NCBI GenBank assembly: GCA_037447655.1
Contig: JBBHKE010002773.1
Coordinates: 1-45,000 of the forward strand
Reading direction: 5' to 3'
DNA from: Zygnema cylindricum
Taxonomy: Eukaryota > Streptophyta > Zygnematophyceae > Zygnematales > Zygnemataceae
DNA length: 45,000 nucleotides
Position 1 is the first letter of the stretch. The number at the start of each line of letters is the position of its first letter. Below, in pieces: positions 1 to 9,736 of this stretch. Under the pieces are notes generated by a model. The model had not been told where the DNA came from. It did not search any database and saw nothing but the letters and a program-made list of their open reading frames with translations. The translations under genes were made by a program, and so were the position numbers.

Positions 1-748
1 TAAAAAAGGAGGTTGCAAATGATTGATTGACATATGTTTACCTAACTACGTGAAACTTGTTGTGACGTCGCATATGACAATTGCTAGCATTGGGCCTCAA
101 AATTCAAAAGGGTGCTTACGTCCGAGTAATCAACAATTTGGCAATTCTTGAACTTTTTTACAGGTGGGTAATAGCCAAGTCAATTCTATGTAACCAAGGA
201 AAAAATCAGCCGACACCAACCAAAAAAAGTAAGATAATTTGGGAGGATTTGAGAGTTTTTCTTTTCGACGTTAGTCAATGGGAAACGTGAATTTCCTATT
301 TGCATATGGAATGCCTAATTCTCCTCCAATTATTAATTCCAGTCACAGAAAATACTCGAACCTTTTTTTGGAAGCGACATGTTCTTTACCTCCCCTCACC
401 GTAGCCAAAGTGCCGCTATTCTTCAATTGTGACAGCTCTATGGCTCCACGAATTACTGATAAGATTGTCGCCTCTACTCAATTGAGTCCCTCCAGGGGTT
501 TCCTTCAAAAAATGTTACTGCCCAGGAACAAGCCCCGTATTCAATTAGCCATCAAGCACTTGGCTGACTGGTACACCTAATCCTTCTGCCTGTCGTTTTA
601 CTTCACACCATTACACCACAGCTCGCAACCTTCTGCTCAGACTCCCTCATCCTCCCTTACTTAGCTGTCTGCTCATATGACCGTCACCGTCACCTCCTGA
701 CGACGTCTGTTTTTCTTAAGTGTCCATGGTGTGCACAATGCTAGTGCT
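1..748. other. Non-coding left edge, no gene recognised
   Basis: Stop codons are frequent and the open frames (for example 100 codons at 278-580) have no family resemblance I can name and no exon-like splice signals. The sequence is moderately AT-rich and probably intergenic or decayed repeat. I see no RNA gene or clear promoter here. Confidence 0.4.
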
Positions 749-1209
749 ATGTATCGGCAAGAATTTTATTGCGATAACACCGATACCGAGTTATCGGTTA
801 TCGAACGGTCAGGGGTTCTGATGTATCGCTCCGAGACCAACAAATTCCTCATCGGCGATAAGTGGAAAAGATATAGTACGCTATATAATAGTATTTTATA
901 CTATACTATATTATATTTATATCACTGTGTATAGCGTAGTATGTCACGTGTAACAATCTGTTCCGTACTCTGTGTAACAGAATAATAACGGCGGTTCAGT
1001 ACGACGGGATAAACCGTACAAATGCACGGTATAAGCCGTACAATTATCGCCGATAGATATCGGTACCAGTGTCATCGCGATAAAAAAACGATATAATCGG
1101 TTTTTTATCGACGATAACACCGGTGTCGATATATCATGCCAATATATCGACTATTGGCAAGCCAAAAAAAGGTACATATCGATAATCGGCAAAACCTTGC
1201 CGATACACA
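749..1209. mobile_element. Small inverted-repeat element rich in TATCG words
   Basis: The left end reads TGTATCGGCAAG at 749-760 and the right end carries its complement CTTGCCGATACA at 1198-1209, a 12-bp terminal inverted repeat about 460 bp apart. The interior is filled with TATCG and CGATA words in both orientations, so much of it can fold. There is no coding capacity. No target-site duplication is obvious, so the superfamily is open and the element is old or the ends are slightly misplaced. Confidence 0.5.
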
Positions 1210-2828
1210 ACACTACAGTAAGCGTGGTTATACACATCAAAATGCAGTCCAGGAGGCCGCTAGGTCCTTGGTTGTTTGTGCATTGTTCTGACCAAGTTCC
1301 TTTGTACTTGTAGTCGACGTTCTTTTGAGAGGCAGGTGCCAGGAAGCCCTCAACCTTTTGTACTCACAGACTTTGATCACAATCTTTCTTTGTCAGCATC
1401 TGTTTGTGGCTTCCATCCTTCTTCGATCCGCTATTACAGTGGTAGACTGTCAACGTACTTACAGAGCATAATGGATATTCAGTGATAGGTTCCTTGTTCG
1501 AGACATAGTTGCAGCCAGGTTGGCTTCAAGGCAGTTTTTAGTTCTATTTAGATTCAGTGGGATATTAGGTTCACATTGTTTTGAATTTGTTCATTTCATT
1601 GGTATTAGTTGCACCTTTTGTTTGTCATTTCATTATCACTTATCATTTTGTAGTGTCCTTTGGTTGTATTAGTTTAACCCAAAAATACATTGCCACCTTC
1701 ATTTTGCCCTTTACTTCACTGCCAAATGGATATCCATAGCACACTTTCAATAAAGATTAACACTTCCTAAAAGAGCGCTTTTCTCCTCCTTCAAACAGCA
1801 ATTGCGTTGGTTGATCACACCGACATGTTTAGTAGCTTCCCAACAGACTCCACCGAGGATGGAGGATTAGGGGGTTAGGGCCCATAGTTGGGTTAGGAGT
1901 ATGGTGTATTTATGGCCGACTCTCTGACTTTACTGAGTTCTGATGATTCAATTTTAATTTATTTGTTGGGTTTTTCTTCATAAATCACAACCACCGCAAC
2001 AGCCACATCCACAACAACAACCAACCTGTCAGTTCACTATCTACTTCCTAGAGTTACAAATCCTGGGGAGTTCTGCAATGCGGTATTCACTACATGCATG
2101 CCCATAAGTGTTCCTAATAAAGCTTGTTAATTTATTCGCTTCATGCAGCAGATTGGACTCACCGATATTCCCTAAAATTGCAAAACATATCGAACATCAT
2201 GCATCTAGAGGTCATCGGTACACTACAGTCAAAACGAGTTTTACAAAAAGGAAAGTGGATTAATGCTTTCAATGAAGTTTTCACAGTTAAAGGGAAGTTA
2301 AAAGATAGAAATGTAATATCTTCAAAAAATAATTGATTAACCAAATTGTTCCCTATCGCTCTTCCAAGATTTGATGAAGTGGGAGTCTAAGGTTCAAATC
2401 TTAAAAAAAATACAACATGCACATACTTTTTGCGAGGCATATTGCAACTTCCTTCAATATAACATGCTCTATCACACCCCAAAGCTAGAGTGAACCCCAT
2501 TGGTATGATTTTGTACAGATATAGCATAATGCTAATCAAGGAGTAACGTAATAATAGATACTATTAACTCTCGGACCAGACCAAATGTGACGACTTGTCC
2601 TATTCTCTTTGTCCAATAATTCGACAAAATCTGACGCTACCACGATACAAACAAAAGTACAAACGACCAAGAGTATAGGTAAAAGGAAAAAACACACAAA
2701 TGACCAAAACCTAAAGAATAGCACAAACAGCTTTCGAATTCCCTATATAACAAAAGAGCGCATTATGTTAGAAAACAATCAAGAATAAAAACAAACTTAC
2801 AAATTTGACCTTCTCCAAACTCTTCCTT
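1210..2828. other. Repeat-like or intergenic stretch downstream of RPC9
   Basis: No exon or RNA gene is recognisable. Around 1749 an AATAAAG word follows a T-rich stretch, which would fit a transcript end or part of a retroelement terminal repeat, but no primer-binding site or matching second repeat is visible. The 2530-2828 part lies immediately 3' of the RPC9 stop codon and presumably includes its 3' untranslated region. Confidence 0.35.
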
Positions 2829-4834
2829 CTAGCCTGTACCATTTCCCTCCTCAATGTCCTCATCCTCCTCAACCTCAACTTCAGCGACGGGCTCTGGTGG
2901 AGGTGGTAATGTTCTCTCCACAATTTCAATCAAACTCTCAATATTCTCTGAAGTGAGCCTTTCCTCACAATCTTCCACCACCTTCACATGAGACAAAAAT
3001 TAAAACTATTACATCTCAAATAGTGCAAATATACTGAGGCACCAAATAGTAAAAAAACCTAGTCAACCGCACAGTAATCCTGGTGGTTTTTCTGCTTACT
3101 GATCTACAATGACTTTGACATTTCCTTCAACATAAAGAAACACAAGGTGATGTAAAAATATGTAGGAAAGATGAAAACTATAGGAAAAAGGTTATGGGGA
3201 AAGCAGAGGAGAAACATCCTTAGGAATTTAAGCTCACCAAATGAACCTCGACGGCAGAAATTGGGCGCAAGTTAATGGCTTGCAAACGCTCAGCGCGAGT
3301 TATCGGGAAAATGGAGCTTTCTTCAATGAAAGCTGAAACAGATTCAAGGGACTGAGTGGCGGCTGGGGTTTGCTTCAAGTATTCGTACACCTACACGCAG
3401 AAGGAGAGAAAAAAGGAGTGATTGCGGTAGGTGCACTAAGCAGGGAGAGGGGGAGAGGGGGAGAGGGGGAGAGGGGGGAGAGGGGGAGAGGGGGAAAAGG
3501 GGGAGAGGGGGAGAGGGGGAGAGGGGGGAAAGGGGGAAAGGGGGGAAAGGGGGAAAGGGGGAAAGGGGGGAAAGGGGGAAAGGGGGAAAGGGGGGAAAGG
3601 GGGAAAGGGGGAAAGGGGGAAAGGGGGAAAGGGGGAAAGGGGGGAAAGGGGGAAAGGGGGAAAGGGGGAAAGGGGGGAAAGGGGGAAAGGGGGAAAAGGG
3701 GGAAAGGGGGAAAGGGGGAAAGGGGGAAAGGGGGGAAAGGGGGAAAGGGGGAAAGGGGGAAAGGGGGAAAGGGGAGGAAAGGGGGAAAGGGGGAAAGGGG
3801 GAAAGGGGGAAAGGGGGAAAGGGGGAAAGGGGGAAAGGGGGAAAGGGGGAAAGGGGGAAAGGGGGGAAAGGGGGAAAGGGGGAAAGGGGGGAAAGGGGGA
3901 AAGGGGGAAAGGGGGAAAGGGGGGAAAGGGGGAAAGGGGGGAAAGGGGGAAAGGGGGAAAGGGGGAAAGGGGGAAAGGGGGAAAAGGGGGAAAGGGGGAG
4001 AAAGGGGGAAAGGGGGAAAGGGGGGGAAAGGGGGAAAGGGGGAAAGGGGGGGAAAGGGGGAAAGGGGGAAAGGGGGAAAGGGGGAAAGGGGGAAAGGGGG
4101 AAAGGGGGAAAGGGGGAAAGGGGGAAAGGGGGGGGAAAGGGGGAAAGGGGGAAAGGGGGAAAGGGGGAAAGGGGGAAAGGGGGAAAGGGGGGAAAGGGGG
4201 AAAGGGGGAAAGGGGGAAAGGGGGAAAGGGGGAAAGGGGGAAAGGGGGAAAGGGGGAAAGGGGGAAAGGGGGAAAGGGGGAAAGGGGGAAAGGGGGAAAG
4301 GGGGAGTAGAGGGTGAGAGGGAAGAGAGGGTGAGAGAGAGGAAGTGAGAAGAGAGAAAAGAGAAGAGAGAAGAGGGAGAGAGAGAGAGAGGGGACAACAG
4401 GGAAGGAATGGAGAAGAGGAAGAGAATGGCGGAACGATATCGATGATAGATTGTGAAACAGTACAGTGTGAGAATTGGCACGTTGTTTCGAAAACAAGTA
4501 AAACAATAAATCAAATAAAGCAAACCACCATCAAGTGAGTGAGAGAAGGAGCAGAAGAGACAGTTAAAAAAGCAACAAGGAACAGTAACAACAACACAGA
4601 TCGACTGAGGAGAGAGGAAGCAGAGATGAGCCTGAATGGACGCGAAATGGAGATGGAGGAAGGCAAGGAACTCACCTTGCATTCAGACAAAGATGCACCA
4701 GTGGTGCTGCCTGCCAGCTCAGCATTTCCTGCTCCTCTCTCCTCTAGTAATTGAAAAACCTCAAAATTTGTTAAGAGGCCAACATTGCCCAAACTGTACA
4801 CAAACCCAAGACCAGCAAGACTAAGGCTTCGCAT
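2829..4834 (-). CDS. RPC9: RNA polymerase III subunit RPC9 (CRCP / Rpb4-like), 3 exons
   Basis: RPC9 forms the stalk of RNA polymerase III together with RPC8 and acts in the nucleus in tRNA and 5S transcription initiation. Exons read 5' to 3' on the minus strand: 4834-4676, 3390-3238 and 2981-2829. All junctions are phase 0 with GT-AG sites, giving 154 residues; the known plant proteins are near 140. Family marks are [11 protein letters not shown] in exon 1, [14 protein letters not shown] opening exon 2, and [13 protein letters not shown] at its end, followed by VVEDCEERL. The tail is PPPPEP plus a Glu/Asp-rich run, as in plant homologues. The start is the weak point: the 12 or so residues before GNVGLLTNF are not conserved, and a splice acceptor (GTGTACAG) lies just upstream of them, so a short first exon further 5' is possible. 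Intron 1 contains the GGGGGAAA satellite. Confidence 0.85.
3442..4305 (+). repeat. GGGGGAAA polypurine satellite, about 100 copies, inside RPC9 intron 1
   Basis: About 860 bases consist almost only of the 8-base unit GGGGGAAA on the plus strand. Occasional 9-base GGGGGGAAA and GGGGGAAAA units occur, and GAGAGGGGG variants lie at the low-coordinate edge. In the RPC9 transcript this is a C5T3 polypyrimidine run ending about 51 nt before the exon-2 acceptor. Because the unit is 8 nt, every plus frame gives the same Gly-Lys-Glu-Arg peptide and every minus frame a Pro-Phe-Leu-Ser peptide, so the long open frames across it are artefacts. G-quadruplex and triplex (H-DNA) formation is expected from the base pattern. 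Confidence 0.97.
4306..4393 (+). repeat. GA-rich polypurine flank of the satellite
   Basis: This is a purine-only or nearly purine-only run of GAGAGG and GAAGAGA words. It continues the strand asymmetry of the satellite towards the 5' side of the RPC9 intron. It is probably a degenerate edge of the same expansion. Confidence 0.8.
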
Positions 4835-5832
4835 AAATTTTATGCATAAGAAACTTTACTAGACATTGATGGAACAAACTATTGTTCAATTATTCAATTT
4901 ATTGTAGATCGTCTTCATCGTTTGAAAATTGTTAGTGCCATGACTTCTGGAAGTTTATATGTAAAACAATGCCCAACATTTATTCATGTGCAGTTTGAAA
5001 CCAACATAAGCATCAATCAAATCACCTCCAGCAACGCCCAAATTTCTAGGCTTTTTAACTCTAAGCCTTGTTCTATCCGCAGATGAGAGGGAGAGGGAGA
5101 AGGGAGAGAGGGAGAGCTAATAACTATCTCCCTCCCTCTCTCTCTCTCTTCGTCTTCCTCGGTCCCGTTTCTCCACACATGATAGCAAGTCACAAACAGA
5201 TTAATTTCGGATTTTGGAACTGCCAGTTGGTTTTTCTAGCGAAGACAATCTTGGTTCACGTTCCTTTTAATAAAATGTAGCTGAACATTTTAATAATGTG
5301 ATATTGCTTACGAGCAAAGATGCGACAAAGAGTTTAGCTTAGAGCCTTTATACATGTGTATGGTCTATACAAGTTGCTTTAAAAGTTCGGAGCCATTGAT
5401 TGGTCTCGAAATTAAAAGAAGTATCCAGCAAAACTATAACTAGAAAAACAAACAAAAATGCATCGTATTTTAGTGTTTCCTATGTAAAGGAATAATTTCA
5501 AAGGTCAAAGTAAAATAAAGCTGAAAATATTGAAACAAATCAAAAAAGTTTAAAAATTCAACAGAAAAACTCAGAAACGTACTATTTCATGTATTCGTTT
5601 TTCCTAATTCAACAAATTTGCGTATCTTTTCGACTTTCTTCAAGAGTGCGTTTGCCTGAAGCTTTTAATAAGGTTGACTACAGTACCATAAAGCAGGTTT
5701 AGGTCTATTTTAGGTTTAGAGTTCAATTGGCAATTTTTCGGCCCTTAACATTTCCACTCCTGACTCTTTACTTCAATTCTTCAGAAGGCTGCGCTTCAAG
5801 GCAATGCAAAATAGCCTACTTCGGTGCAGTAT
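4835..5832. other. Upstream region of RPC9, no gene
   Basis: This should hold the RPC9 promoter and 5' untranslated region. No unambiguous TATA box or proximal site could be fixed. A purine/pyrimidine hairpin at 5085-5150 is listed separately. The rest is AT-rich with dense stop codons. Confidence 0.4.
5085..5150. repeat. Purine/pyrimidine inverted repeat
   Basis: A GAGAGGGAGA-type purine run at 5085-5115 is followed, after about 12 bases, by a CTCCCTCCCTCTCTC run at 5128-5150. The two arms can pair into a hairpin. The stretch lies upstream of RPC9 and may be low-complexity sequence only. Confidence 0.7.
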
Positions 5833-6056
5833 CACCTTGAATCGTTATTACTTATTAGCGTCAATGTTTTTTCCGCCACATAAAACATCTTTTCTCCGTA
5901 CACACTTGTTGGATTTTCAATATGAGACCGCCAATCGGAAGCAGAGAATGCTACCTTTCAATCGAAACCGTCAGATCCACAATCCTACAAGTGTGTACGT
6001 AGAAAATATGTTTTAAGTGGCGAAAAAAACATTGACGCCAAAAACGATTCAAGGTG
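5833..6056. mobile_element. MITE, 224 bp, copy 1 of the hairpin family
   Basis: The terminal inverted repeat starts CACCTTGAATCGTT on both ends. The interior carries a long inverted repeat whose core is CCGTACACACTTGT / ACAAGTGTGTACG, and a central GAGACCGCCAATCGGAAGC. It has the same internal order as the element at 7631-7848 and has no coding capacity. It directly abuts the next element with a 2-bp gap. Confidence 0.75.
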
Positions 6057-6058
6057 GT

Positions 6059-6616
6059 CACCGCCAATCGCTATTAGCGTATAAGTTTCTTTAGCGTGTA
6101 TGAAAAATTATCGTGGCTTACGCTAATTAAGAATTTGGAAATTTTGAAAATAAACATACATTCCAATTGATTAATTATGGTAATTTGGTTCTTTGAAAAA
6201 ATAAATGTCGGTCGCAAAAATGCTTACACTAATATAGGTATTTGTACAAAATTTGACAAATCGTACACAAATCGTACGTTCACACAGTCGAAACGTGGTT
6301 GCTGGACAAATATGTGCGAACGTGATATTTGACAACCAGATTTCATCCCCGTTTTAGAGCGCACATTCTCATGCGTCCACGGTTACTAAAACTCATTAAT
6401 TATACTTTTTCACTTAAAAAGGTAAATTTTTGTACGGTATGACACGTACCGTACACCACACTATTTAAAGGACAACGTACTTCCGTTTTTTGCGGTACTT
6501 GGAAATTAACCCTAAATAGAGTAAAGAAAAAAATAGAATAAACTACGCTATTTGAGAATAAAAAAAACAAAGCGGGACGGAATTAGCGTACACTACGCTA
6601 ATAGCGATTGGCGGTG
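6059..6616. mobile_element. MITE, 558 bp, CACCGCCAATCG family
   Basis: The ends are CACCGCCAATCGCTATTAGC at 6059 and its complement finishing at 6616, followed by TA. The inside includes the recurrent module CCACACTATTTAAA at 6456-6469 preceded by GTACGGTA words. There are no long open frames. The left flank is GT rather than TA, so one copy of the presumed TA duplication has mutated or was lost when the neighbour inserted. Confidence 0.8.
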
Positions 6617-6680
6617 TACTGTAACTGTGGGCAAGATGTCCATTGTACGTTTTGTATTGCAGTGCCAATACTGTACAGTA

Positions 6681-7628
6681 GACCGCGAATCGTAATTAGA
6701 GTATGAAAAAATTAGAGTAAAAAAACAAAAAAAAACAATTAGAGTAATGAACTCTAATTTATGTGATAGAACTTTTTCACAGAGGAAGTTTACTCTAATT
6801 TATTTAAGTACTCTATATTGGGTTATGTCGGCAATAAATATCCGCGCTGAGATTATGAACACTAAATTACGTAGAAGTACAAAATCTGTCAGTCCGTATA
6901 GTTTTGACGTCAAGTATTATTTGTCGCGCTGAATGTCAGTTAATGTTCACACTGACGACGATGCTGTCGACGGACGAGAGTTATGCGAACGGCTTTTTTT
7001 CGACGTGATTGATATTTCGTTTAGTGCGATTTCACGTGCGAGCGCGATTCTATTAAATCATTAATTGTACTTTTTTGCTTAAAAAAGTACAAATTTGAAC
7101 GATCGAACGTCGTCCGTACTCCACACTATTTAAGACAAACCTATATTACAATTTTGTTACGCAAACAAAATCCTTATTTCCTGGTCAGAACTAGAGTTCG
7201 TACAAAAAAAATATTTACGGATTACATGATACCGGTAGGTATTTTGTAGTGGTGAAACTTACGGCGCATTTCGCACGGTGAAACGAGGGGTCAACAGGTT
7301 CACCACACTGAGGAAACATGTAAGGAACACTCCCTGTACTGCCTCTCAGACAACGCGGTTGGAGACGCCGCCAAACGAGCACTTCTGATACGGTTTGGCT
7401 GTCTACGTGGCAATTCTCTTTAATTTTATTCAGATGGCGTCGTACTTATTTGACTACGCACTTTTCATTTATTGGTTCCTGCGCTTTATTCCCTACTGTC
7501 ATCCGCGACCTTGGATTGGTCGCGGATTTTCGTACAATAGAAACCTATTCTCACAAATCAAAGTGACGCTTTGGCGCCAAATTGTCAGGTTGGTACGTCC
7601 ACGCTATTAGTAAATTGAAATGGTACGG
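6681..7628. mobile_element. Truncated copy of the GCGAATCGTAATTAGAGTA element plus unassigned repeat
   Basis: A TA-flanked end GACCGCGAATCGTAATTAGA begins at 6681. The following 500 bases are a reversed, diverged version of the right half of the element at 9737-10715, with repeated ATTAGAGTA words, the TGTGATAGAACTTTTTCA region and the CCACACTATTTAAG module at 7121-7134. No matching opposite end was found. The 7200-7628 part is unassigned and has no gene. Confidence 0.6.
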
Positions 7629-7630
7629 TA

Positions 7631-7848
7631 CACCGTGTTTCGCTATTAGTGTTGATGTTTTTTTTGCCTACTTACAACATCTTTTCTCCGTACACACTTG
7701 TTCGATTCTCAATTTGAGACCGCCAATCGGAAGCTGAGAATCTTACCTTTCAATCGCCACCGTCAGATCTACAATCCGACAAGTGTGTACGGATAAAATA
7801 TGTTTTAAATGGCAAAAAAAACATTAACTCTAATAGCGATTCGCGGTG
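7631..7848. mobile_element. MITE, 218 bp, copy 2 of the hairpin family
   Basis: It is flanked by TA on both sides (7629-7630 and 7849-7850). The ends are CACCGTGTTTCGCTATTAG and the complement of CACCGCGAATCGCTATTAG. It shares the central GAGACCGCCAATCGGAAGC and the CCGTACACACTTGT hairpin with 5833-6056, with a few substitutions, showing two independent insertions of one family 1.8 kb apart. Confidence 0.85.
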
Positions 7849-7892
7849 TACCGTGTCACTAGCCCTATCAAAAGTATCTCTACAGTCCAGTA

Positions 7893-8744
7893 CACCGCCA
7901 ATCGCTATTAGAGTGTATAACGCCAATTCGGTGCCCTTTTTTCAAAAAAAAAAACCCGAAATACAATCCACAATTCTATTTTTTCCATTATTATAATTAG
8001 GATTTTTTTTCAATTAGCGTTAATAATGGAAGTACACTGCGATGGAAATAGTGTGGTGTACGTACAGGATATTTGCGTACTAAATGGTACTTTTTGAATT
8101 ACAAAGGCATTAAAAGACACTTAACATTATTGCGCACACATGTGACTGTGCACTGGAAGAAAGAGATGCAAACTCATCGACAAAAATCACGTTCTAATAT
8201 GTTCCTCCGTCGAATGTGTGAAGAGCGCGACGACGTATGAATTGTCAGATTTTGTACAGATGCACATATTATTGTAGACATCGAAATGGCGGGTATTTAT
8301 TATTCAGCACAACCCAAATTACAGTTAGGGATTAATTAGTATCATAGTTCAAAAGTAGGCGTTTTATGGTAGGCCTATGGTCGGCGACCTTAGCGTAAGT
8401 TGTGTTATGGGCTTTTCTTGTGATCTTCTTAGATCGCTACTTTGATTAGCGACCGTCCGATCGTATGAATCTGACGGTGAAAATAAATATTTTTGGTCCG
8501 AATGTTTTAATTGGTCCAATTTTTGGTTTGAATGTTTTAATTGGTACGAATACAATATGGGTCTTAAGGTCATATTGTATGTTTTGCATATAATAGGCAT
8601 ATTGTATGGGCCTACTTTCACCTACTTTTGAACTATGATTAGTATATATATTTGTTTAAAAAAAAAAAAAACTCCCGATTAGTGTAAATAACACTATTAT
8701 TTTTTACGCTATTCATTCCTTTACTCTAATAGCGATTGACGGTG
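7893..8744. mobile_element. MITE of the CACCGCCAATCG family, split by a hAT-like insertion
   Basis: The ends are CACCGCCAATCGCTATTAGA and its near complement at 8723-8744, with TA at 7891-7892 and 8745-8746. Its present length is 852 bp; removing the nested 8343-8637 element and one 8-bp duplication leaves 549 bp, close to the 558-bp relative at 6059. It contains the module AATAGTGTGGTGTACG at 8047-8062 in reverse orientation. It is non-coding. Confidence 0.85.
8343..8637. mobile_element. hAT-like non-autonomous element with perfect 8-bp target duplication
   Basis: A perfect 17-bp terminal inverted repeat CATAGTTCAAAAGTAGG begins at 8343 and ends at 8637. It is flanked on both sides by the identical octamer ATTAGTAT (8335-8342 and 8638-8645). 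An 8-bp duplication is the mark of hAT transposition. The interior holds a direct repeat around AATGTTTTAATTGGT (8500-8546) and several ATATTGTATG words. It has no coding capacity. The intact duplication suggests a recent insertion relative to its host element. Confidence 0.93.
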
Positions 8745-9736
8745 TAGATGTACCGCTAATTTTTTAATTATTCGAGTACGTGCTGGAAAGGGTAGTCGCG
8801 GGAAATCGAATTTCGGTTAACTTTGATTTTCGTAAACGTGTATCGGGTATCCGGGTAACAATTTAGGAGCGTGACATAACCCGGCCTGGTTTCGGGTGTT
8901 CAGATTTTGAAAATATAAAATTTGTCGGTTTGGGTAATCTATAATTTTGACTTTTGCGACCTCTGCTTCACATTGGACGTGGCGTGTACGATCGGTACAT
9001 TTAAAAAAGTCAGATGCGATCCACGATGGTCGTGAGTCGTGAGATAACAACCTTACGTTGGGACAAAAGGGCATGTGCCTTCGGACGGACGAATTTTTTT
9101 TTGCAAGAGGATATCCTCTGACGCTCCTTTTGCGATCCATCGTCATTCACAGAAAGGACTTTGCGTTAAAAATATAAATGGCGCAATTCGTACACTTAGG
9201 CCTCTTCTCCATCGGGCGCCGACAGATATCGTACCGAAATGTTTAAGCCAGTAAAATTTTGTTCCGATTCTCCGTCAGGTCGTGTCAGCAAGAAATATAT
9301 CGCTTACGTGTTTTTTTTTTATAAGATCCACGTAGGTTCATGCTCAAACTACAAGCACAGTCAAAGATTCCATAAGCACAAAATCTGAAACTTGTATCTG
9401 TACAACCAGTCGCAAATTAAAAGTACGTAAATGTATTATTTGTACGATCGTGTTTTGTCGTTTTTATCGTTGTTTTGTCGTTCGTATTTTGTTGTCGAAA
9501 ATTTGAAGAAAGCAGGCGCGGCAAATTTAGGATGTCAATGGATGGTGAAGGCGGCGTCACGGGACATTCTTCAACAAAGATTTTTTGGTGGTTTTCTGTG
9601 GATTTGATTCCAACCCGTCCGTCGGAACTGACATTACGATTTCCAACTTCCAATACCGAGGGGGGTCTCAATCTTCATCGATATGGCAGCTGGTTATTGT
9701 TAAGGAGATGTGTTTTTTACTGGCCTAAAATATCTA
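8745..9736. mobile_element. Copy A of a longer repeat family (gene-free)
   Basis: The landmarks recur in copies B and C: a CTTCTCCATC line near 9203, a GTCGTGTCAGCAA line near 9281, a CACGTAGGTTCATG line near 9330, and the stretch TTGTTTTGTCGTTCGTA followed by GATGTC..GGTGAAGGCGGCGTCA near 9468-9558. The short open frames here have no hallmark domain. It is probably a fragment of a non-autonomous DNA transposon or other repeat, with no intact ends found. Confidence 0.6.

Noticed and set aside
2340-2400. Possible tRNA because of GGTTCAAATC at about 2391
   Set aside because: No cloverleaf stems pair upstream and no A box lies at the right distance.
3370-4682. Open frames of 325 to 435 codons of Gly-Lys-Glu-Arg or Pro-Phe-Leu-Ser repeats
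   Set aside because: They are forced by the 8-base GGGGGAAA unit, lie inside a spliced intron of RPC9, and show the same peptide in every frame.
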